64,000 nt of DNA from the NCBI RefSeq assembly GCF_000144605.1, contig NC_014375.1:62001-126000 (forward strand), given 5' to 3'. Below, in pieces: positions 58,628-64,000 of the stretch; positions within the stretch are counted from its first letter, which is position 1; the number at the start of each line of letters is the position of its first letter. Source of the DNA: Brevundimonas subvibrioides ATCC 15264. Its GTDB lineage: Bacteria > Pseudomonadota > Alphaproteobacteria > Caulobacterales > Caulobacteraceae. A program made the position numbers and the translations under genes. The notes under the pieces are model-generated. The model saw nothing but the letters and a program-made list of their open reading frames with translations, did no database searches and had not been told where the DNA came from.

Positions 58628-59506
58628 ATGGCCAGCCTCAAGGAAATGCGCAATCGGATCGAAAGCGTGAAGTCCACGCAGAAGATCACGAAGGCCCTGA
58701 ACATGGTCGCCGCGGCCAAGCTGAAGCGTGCCCAGGGGCAGGCTGAAAGCGCGCGGCCCTATGCCCGCAAGATGGCCGCCGTCATCGCCAACCTGGCGGC
58801 GGGCGTGTCGGGCGACGGCGCACCCAAGCTGCTGTCCGGCACGGGCAACGACCACAAGCACCTGATCGTCGTGGCCACGGGCGACAAGGGTCTGGCCGGC
58901 GGGTTCAACACCAACGTCATCCGCGCCGCCAAGGAACGCATCAACACCCTGATCGCGAACGGCAAGGACGTGCGGATCATCGCCGTGGGCCGCAAGGTCC
59001 GCGACGGCCTGACCCGCCTGTACGGCGGCCGGATCATCAAGACGTTCGAGCTGAGCGACCACAAGGTCATCGGCATGACGACCGCAGAGCCGATCGCCCG
59101 CATGATCGCCGAGGAGTTCGAGGCCGGCAACGCCGACGTCGTGACCCTGTTCTACAGCCGCTTCCAGTCGGTCATCTCGCAGGTGCCGACGCCCAAGCAG
59201 CTGATCCCCGCGGTCGTCGACGGCGATGCCGCCCCGGTCGACCTGAACGGCGCGGTCTATGAATACGAGCCCTCGGAAGAGGAAATCCTCGAGACCCTGC
59301 TGCCGCGCAACCTGACGACCCAGGTCCTGGCCGCCCTGTTCGAGAACCAGGCCAGCTTCTTCGGGGCCCAGATGGGCGCCATGGACAATGCCACGCGCAA
59401 CGCGGGCGAACTCATCACCTCCCTGAGGCTGACGTACAACCGCAAGCGCCAGGCCCAGATCACCACCGAACTGATCGAGATCATCGCCGGCGCGGAAGCG
59501 CTCTGA
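58628..59506 (+). CDS. atpG: ATP synthase F1 gamma subunit
   Basis: 292 residues. [20 protein letters not shown] and [16 protein letters not shown] at the start and [20 protein letters not shown] then [20 protein letters not shown] at the end are the two long helices of the rotor shaft. Between atpA and atpD as expected. Confidence 0.96.
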   Translation: MASLKEMRNRIESVKSTQKITKALNMVAAAKLKRAQGQAESARPYARKMAAVIANLAAGVSGDGAPKLLSGTGNDHKHLIVVATGDKGLAGGFNTNVIRAAKERINTLIANGKDVRIIAVGRKVRDGLTRLYGGRIIKTFELSDHKVIGMTTAEPIARMIAEEFEAGNADVVTLFYSRFQSVISQVPTPKQLIPAVVDGDAAPVDLNGAVYEYEPSEEEILETLLPRNLTTQVLAALFENQASFFGAQMGAMDNATRNAGELITSLRLTYNRKRQAQITTELIEIIAGAEAL

Positions 59507-61107
<1,601 letters not shown>

Positions 61108-61108
<1 letters not shown>

Positions 61109-61377
61109 TGGCGGGCAAGCTCAGCTTCTCGCTGGTGTCGCCCGAACGCGAGGTCTTCTCGGGCCTCGTGGACCAGGTCGACGCGCCCGGCGTCGAAGGG
61201 GACTTCGGCGTCCTGGCCGACCACGCGCCCTTCATGACCGCCCTGCGCGAAGGCCCGGTCGTGGTGTTCGACGGGTCGTCGCGGCGCACCTTCACGGTGC
61301 GCGGCGGCTTCGCCGACGTGACTCCCGCCGGCCTGTCCATCCTGGCCGAGGAAGCCACCGAGATCGCGGCGGCCTGA
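61108..61377 (+). CDS. atpC: ATP synthase F1 epsilon subunit
   Basis: 89 residues. KLSFSLVSPEREVFSGLVDQ, VDAPGVEGDFGVLADHAPFM and TVRGGFADVTPAGLSILAEE are the N-terminal beta-sandwich of epsilon. The C-terminal helical hairpin that inhibits ATP hydrolysis in E. coli (~135 residues) is absent, as in other alphaproteobacteria, where a zeta-type inhibitor may stand in. Followed by an intrinsic terminator. Confidence 0.94.
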
Positions 61378-61460
61378 TCCCGACATGGCCGGGCCGGGGG
61401 CCATCCTGACCCTGGCCTGGATCGGAGCCGTCCTCGGACCTCTCGGCTGCATCTTTCTGA

Positions 61461-61492
61461 TCCGGCGACTGCTTCGCGGTCGCCGGATTTTT
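61461..61492 (+). terminator. Intrinsic terminator of the atp operon
   Basis: Perfect 9-bp stem TCCGGCGAC / GTCGCCGGA (61461-61469, 61479-61487), 9-base loop, then TTTTTC. 84 bases after the atpC stop. Confidence 0.85.
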
Positions 61493-61493
61493 C

Positions 61494-61649
61494 TTGTCGG
61501 AACGCTGGGCCTGCGGGCTCTATGACGAGGGCGGCCGCAAGCTGTTTGTGACCGGTGGGGTGGGGATCTCCATCCTGCCGGTCCGGTTCCGCGCGCCGCC
61601 CGAGATCGTCATCCTGACGCTGAAACGCGCGAACGGAGCCCCCTCATGA
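61494..61649 (+). CDS. Possible small protein (51 aa), coupled to the next gene
   Basis: A frame from TTG 61494 to a TGA overlapping the ATG of the next gene (ATGA). The product LSERWACGLYDEGGRKLFVT then GGVGISILPVRFRAPPEIVI and LTLKRANGAPS looks like real protein with beta strands. The start is weak and lies just after the atp terminator T tract. Unsupported beyond coupling and coding character. Confidence 0.4.
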   Translation: MSERWACGLYDEGGRKLFVTGGVGISILPVRFRAPPEIVILTLKRANGAPS

Positions 61650-61891
61650 CCCCCATCGACCTGGCCGGCATCTTCGGCGTCCTGCTGATCCTGGTGGCCT
61701 ATGCCGGGGCGACGTCGGGAAAGCTCGATCCCAAGCAGTGGCCGGCCCTGTGCCTGAACCTTTCCGGAGCCCTGCTGATCCTGTGGTCGCTGTCGGTGGA
61801 CTTCAACCTGTCGGCGGCGCTGATGGAGGGCGCCTGGGCCCTGGTCGCGATCGCCGGATTGGTGCGGCTGGCGCTGCAGCGGCGCGGCTGA
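61646..61891 (+). CDS. CBU_0592-like small membrane protein
   Basis: 81 residues with three hydrophobic spans: IFGVLLILVAYAGATSG, LNLSGALLILWSLSV and GAWALVAIAGLVRLAL. The DLAGIFGVLLILVAYAG start followed by N-SGALLILWSL resembles the CBU_0592 family of small inner-membrane proteins. Function unknown. Confidence 0.7.
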   Translation: MTPIDLAGIFGVLLILVAYAGATSGKLDPKQWPALCLNLSGALLILWSLSVDFNLSAALMEGAWALVAIAGLVRLALQRRG

Positions 61892-61984
61892 CGGTTTCCG
61901 ACGGCGCGGGGTGGAGGCCGTCCGGGCTCTGGGCGCCGCTGAGGCGCATGGCTAAGCTTCGTCGACCTTGAGAGGAACGACGCC

Positions 61985-62554
61985 ATGCCGCTGTCCCCTG
62001 CCCGCCTGTCCGCCGTCGCCCTGGCCCTGGCCGCCCTGGCACCCGGGGCGAAGGCCCAGACCCCCGACGCCGTACCCGCCGCCGCCTTCATGCACGCGGT
62101 GCGGTCGGTATGCGCGCCTAACATCGCGGGACGTCTGCCGTTCGACCTGATGAACGCCGACCTGAATGCCGACAGGGTGGTGCTGGTCGATGCGTCGCAG
62201 GACGCCCCCACCCGGTCGGCCTTCCACGATCTGGAATGGGCCGACCTCGAGTTCGGCTTCGTCGTCTCCGACACCGGCAGCATCGTCGTCGGGGTGAACG
62301 AGACTGTGGCCTGGTGCCGGGTTGTGGCCCTGGGTGTGACCCCGGCCGATGTCGCGGCGATGAAGGCCGGGCTGGCGACGCTGGACGACTGGTCCGAGAC
62401 GGGCCGGCTGGAGGCGGGCGTGACCCAGTATTTCGCGCGGCTGGACGGCGAGGCCGTCTTCGCCCGCGTGATCGACCCCGCGATGGCCCCCGGCTATGGC
62501 CGCACCGCCGGGCTGATCGTCACCCTGATGAACCCGGCGGCGCAGGAAGACTGA
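61985..62554 (+). CDS. Exported protein, unknown (189 aa)
   Basis: 189 residues. MPLSPARLSAVALALAALAP then GAKAQ is a Sec signal peptide (cleavage after AKA). The mature part (FMHAVRSVCAPNIAGRLPFD; GSIVVGVNETVAWCRVVALG) has two Cys that could form a disulfide and an alpha/beta look. Probably periplasmic. No family recognised. Confidence 0.7.
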   Translation: MPLSPARLSAVALALAALAPGAKAQTPDAVPAAAFMHAVRSVCAPNIAGRLPFDLMNADLNADRVVLVDASQDAPTRSAFHDLEWADLEFGFVVSDTGSIVVGVNETVAWCRVVALGVTPADVAAMKAGLATLDDWSETGRLEAGVTQYFARLDGEAVFARVIDPAMAPGYGRTAGLIVTLMNPAAQED

Positions 62555-62609
62555 GGCTCCGGCGGGGGCGACGGCTGGCGCGGCGCATGGCGACCTGTTA
62601 CGGCGCGAT

Positions 62610-62870
62610 ATGCTCGAGCTTCGACCCAACTGCGAATGCTGCGACCGGGACCTGCCGTATGACAGCCCTGACGCGCGCATCTGCACCTTCGAATGCACCT
62701 TCTGCGCCGACTGCGCGGAGGATGTCTGCCTGAACTGCGGGGGTGAGCTGGTGAAGCGACCGGTCCGGCCGGCGCGGCTGCTGGAAAAATACCCGCCGTC
62801 GACGAAGCGGGTGCTGAAGGACGTCTGTCCCCAGGCTGAATCCCGTGGGCTCAGCCGGCGAACCGGCTGA
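62610..62870 (+). CDS. DUF1272 Cys-rich protein
   Basis: 86 residues. MLELRPNCECCDRDLPYDSP, ARICTFECTFCADCAEDVCL then NCGGELVKRPVRPARLL is the DUF1272 pattern, with Cys pairs that should bind zinc. Function unknown. Its end overlaps the 3' end of rppH on the other strand by 20 bases. Confidence 0.85.
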   Translation: MLELRPNCECCDRDLPYDSPDARICTFECTFCADCAEDVCLNCGGELVKRPVRPARLLEKYPPSTKRVLKDVCPQAESRGLSRRTG

Positions 62871-63333
62871 ACGCCGCCACCACCTGGACATAGGCCTCGC
62901 GCTTGAACGGCACGATCAGGTCGCAGGCCTCGGACAGGTCGCCCCAGCGCCAGGAATCGAACTCGACCTCCGCATGGCGGTTCAGGTCGATCTCGTCCGC
63001 GGGGCCGGTGAAGCGGAAGGCGAACCAGACCTGTTTCTGGCCGTCCCACGGCTTCCGCCCCTTGAGTTTGTGCGCCAGCCTCAGGGCCTCGGGGAAGTCG
63101 TAGACGATCCAGCCGTCGGTCCGCCCCAGCAGTTCCACCGAGGTGACGCCGGTCTCCTCCTCCAGTTCGCGCCGGGCGGCGGCCTCGAGGTCCTCGCCCT
63201 TGTCCACGCCCCCTTGCGGGAACTGCCAGGCGTGGCCGGTCAGCTGGCCGGCGCGGTGGCCGTACCAGACCTGGCCCTCGGCATTGAACAGGACGACGCC
63301 GACGTTGGGGCGGTGTTTGGGGAAGTCAGACAT
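62851..63333 (-). CDS. rppH: RNA pyrophosphohydrolase
   Basis: 160 residues from ATG 63333. HRPNVGVVLFNAEGQVWYGH starts the Nudix fold and GGVDKGEDLEAAARRELEEE then TGV is the complete Nudix box. WQFPQGG is the RppH signature. It removes pyrophosphate from 5' ends of mRNA to start decay. The bases just upstream of the start are a heptanucleotide array (TACTGCC units), so there is no ordinary ribosome site. The frame is open upstream through the array to an ATG at 63426. Confidence 0.92.
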   Translation of the reverse strand: MSDFPKHRPNVGVVLFNAEGQVWYGHRAGQLTGHAWQFPQGGVDKGEDLEAAARRELEEETGVTSVELLGRTDGWIVYDFPEALRLAHKLKGRKPWDGQKQVWFAFRFTGPADEIDLNRHAEVEFDSWRWGDLSEACDLIVPFKREAYVQVVAAFSRFAG

Positions 63334-63336
63334 GGA

Positions 63337-63361
63337 GGCAGTAGGCAGTAGGCAGTAGGCA
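63337..63361. repeat. Heptanucleotide array, left arm
   Basis: GGCAGTA x3 plus GGCA, starting three bases before the rppH ATG (minus strand). It is exactly complementary to 63432-63456, so the two arms could form a 25-bp stem. Confidence 0.85.
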
Positions 63362-63426
63362 ACAGGAAGCAAGGAAAATGGCGGGCGCGCAGGTCGGGAT
63401 TTGCGAGGGGCGCACGATCGCGGCAC

Positions 63427-63459
<33 letters not shown>

Positions 63460-63462
63460 GCG

Positions 63463-64000
63463 TCAGCGCCCCGGCCGCTGCGTCATCGCCGACGCCGGGG
63501 CCAGCTGCAGGCCGCGGGCGTCGAGGCCGGCGGTCCAGCGGGCGGCCGCCTCGACCGTGACGGGATAGGCGAAGCCGGTGCCGAGCGCCGCGCCGCGGCT
63601 CTTGGCGGTGGCCTCCAGCATGTTCAGGGCCCCGATGATGGCGGCGGGGGTCTGGGTCTCGTCGATGATGCTGTCGGCAGAGGCTCTGGCCCAGGCCCCC
63701 GGGCGGCGGCGGGCCGAGCCATCGTCGAGGAAGGCGATGCCGCGCTGGCGCAGGATGCCGAGGAAGGCGCTCATGCCCGTGTCCGAGGTCACGAACCGGT
63801 CGCCCAGATAGTTGGTGACCCCGAAATAGCCGGTGGCGCGACCCAGCAGCCAGGCCATCTTGGCCTGGACATCGTCGGGCGTGGCGTTGTTCAGCAGGGT
63901 GTAGGGGCCGGGATCGGTGTTGGGATAGCCGGTCGGCTCCATCGGGATCTCGATCATCACCTCATGGCCCTGGGCGCGGGCGAGGTTGATCCAGCCCTGC
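63463..64000 (-). CDS. Divergent polysaccharide deacetylase family protein (C-terminal part)
   Basis: The frame is open to the window edge, so the N-terminus is missing; ~179 residues are visible (QGWINLARAQGHEVMIEIPM at the edge). MEPTGYPNTDPGPYTLLNNA, ATGYFGVTNYLGDRFVTSDT and QRGIAFLDDGSARR are hallmarks of the divergent polysaccharide deacetylase (YibQ/DUF610) family. These exported proteins are often coded next to rppH in alphaproteobacteria. Catalytic activity is uncertain. Confidence 0.88.
   Translation of the reverse strand, partial: QGWINLARAQGHEVMIEIPMEPTGYPNTDPGPYTLLNNATPDDVQAKMAWLLGRATGYFGVTNYLGDRFVTSDTGMSAFLGILRQRGIAFLDDGSARRRPGAWARASADSIIDETQTPAAIIGALNMLEATAKSRGAALGTGFAYPVTVEAAARWTAGLDARGLQLAPASAMTQRPGR

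Overview
The window is high-GC alphaproteobacterial DNA, most likely from a Caulobacterales genome of the Brevundimonas type. That is an inference from the atpHAGDC operon, the neighbouring rppH and divergent polysaccharide deacetylase genes, the codon use and the protein styles; no database search was run. It has two parts: a temperate siphophage prophage from base 1 to about 39.8 kb, whose left end lies outside the window, and chromosome from 39.83 kb to the end.

Prophage. Minus-strand late genes run from 23.6 kb down to base 1. In transcription order they are small and large terminase, gpW-like connector, portal, a fused prohead protease/major capsid protein, decoration protein, head-tail joining proteins, tail terminator, tail tube protein, a G/GT tail chaperone pair made by -1 frameshifting, tape measure, distal tail proteins, a tip protein, small membrane proteins, tail-end proteins with a glycosidase, and an acyltransferase cut by the window edge. 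The replication module (23.85-30.3 kb, minus) holds a Cro-like protein, a ParB-fold protein, an adenine methyltransferase, a zinc-finger primase, a helicase-type ATPase and an unknown protein; nine CGTTCC boxes around an AT-rich core lie at its end. A CI-type repressor (30.4-31.2 kb) and a lipoprotein form the immunity region. A plus-strand operon of translationally coupled small genes, a large ParB-domain protein, an excisionase-like protein and a tyrosine integrase ends the phage core at 37.8 kb.

Right end. Between the integrase and the attachment site is a 2-kb low-GC cassette of three minus-strand genes led by a protein resembling the TIGR04255 family. A decayed second integrase 3' end follows and abuts the 3' part of a tRNA-Arg(CCG) gene, the inferred attR.

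Chromosome. A molybdenum block comes first: moeA-moaC-moaB-moaE-moaD-moaA on minus, then modA-modE-modB-modC and, further on, a cytochrome b plus a sulfite-oxidase-fold molybdoenzyme on plus. After it come a Gfo/Idh/MocA oxidoreductase, nrdB with a paired NrdR-type box, a hybrid histidine kinase, a ParD-like antitoxin with a palindromic operator, a nucleotidyltransferase/phosphoesterase pair separated by twin hairpin repeats, the atpHAGDC operon, and several small genes. rppH follows, with heptanucleotide arrays just upstream of its start codon, and then a truncated polysaccharide deacetylase gene.

The most unusual signals are a 15-bp palindrome (GCGAACGGCGTTCGC) scattered at seven prophage positions in different reading contexts, the three-gene cassette between integrase ends, the CGTTCC box array, and TAAAC-N6-GTTTA-type operators flanking the repressor region.
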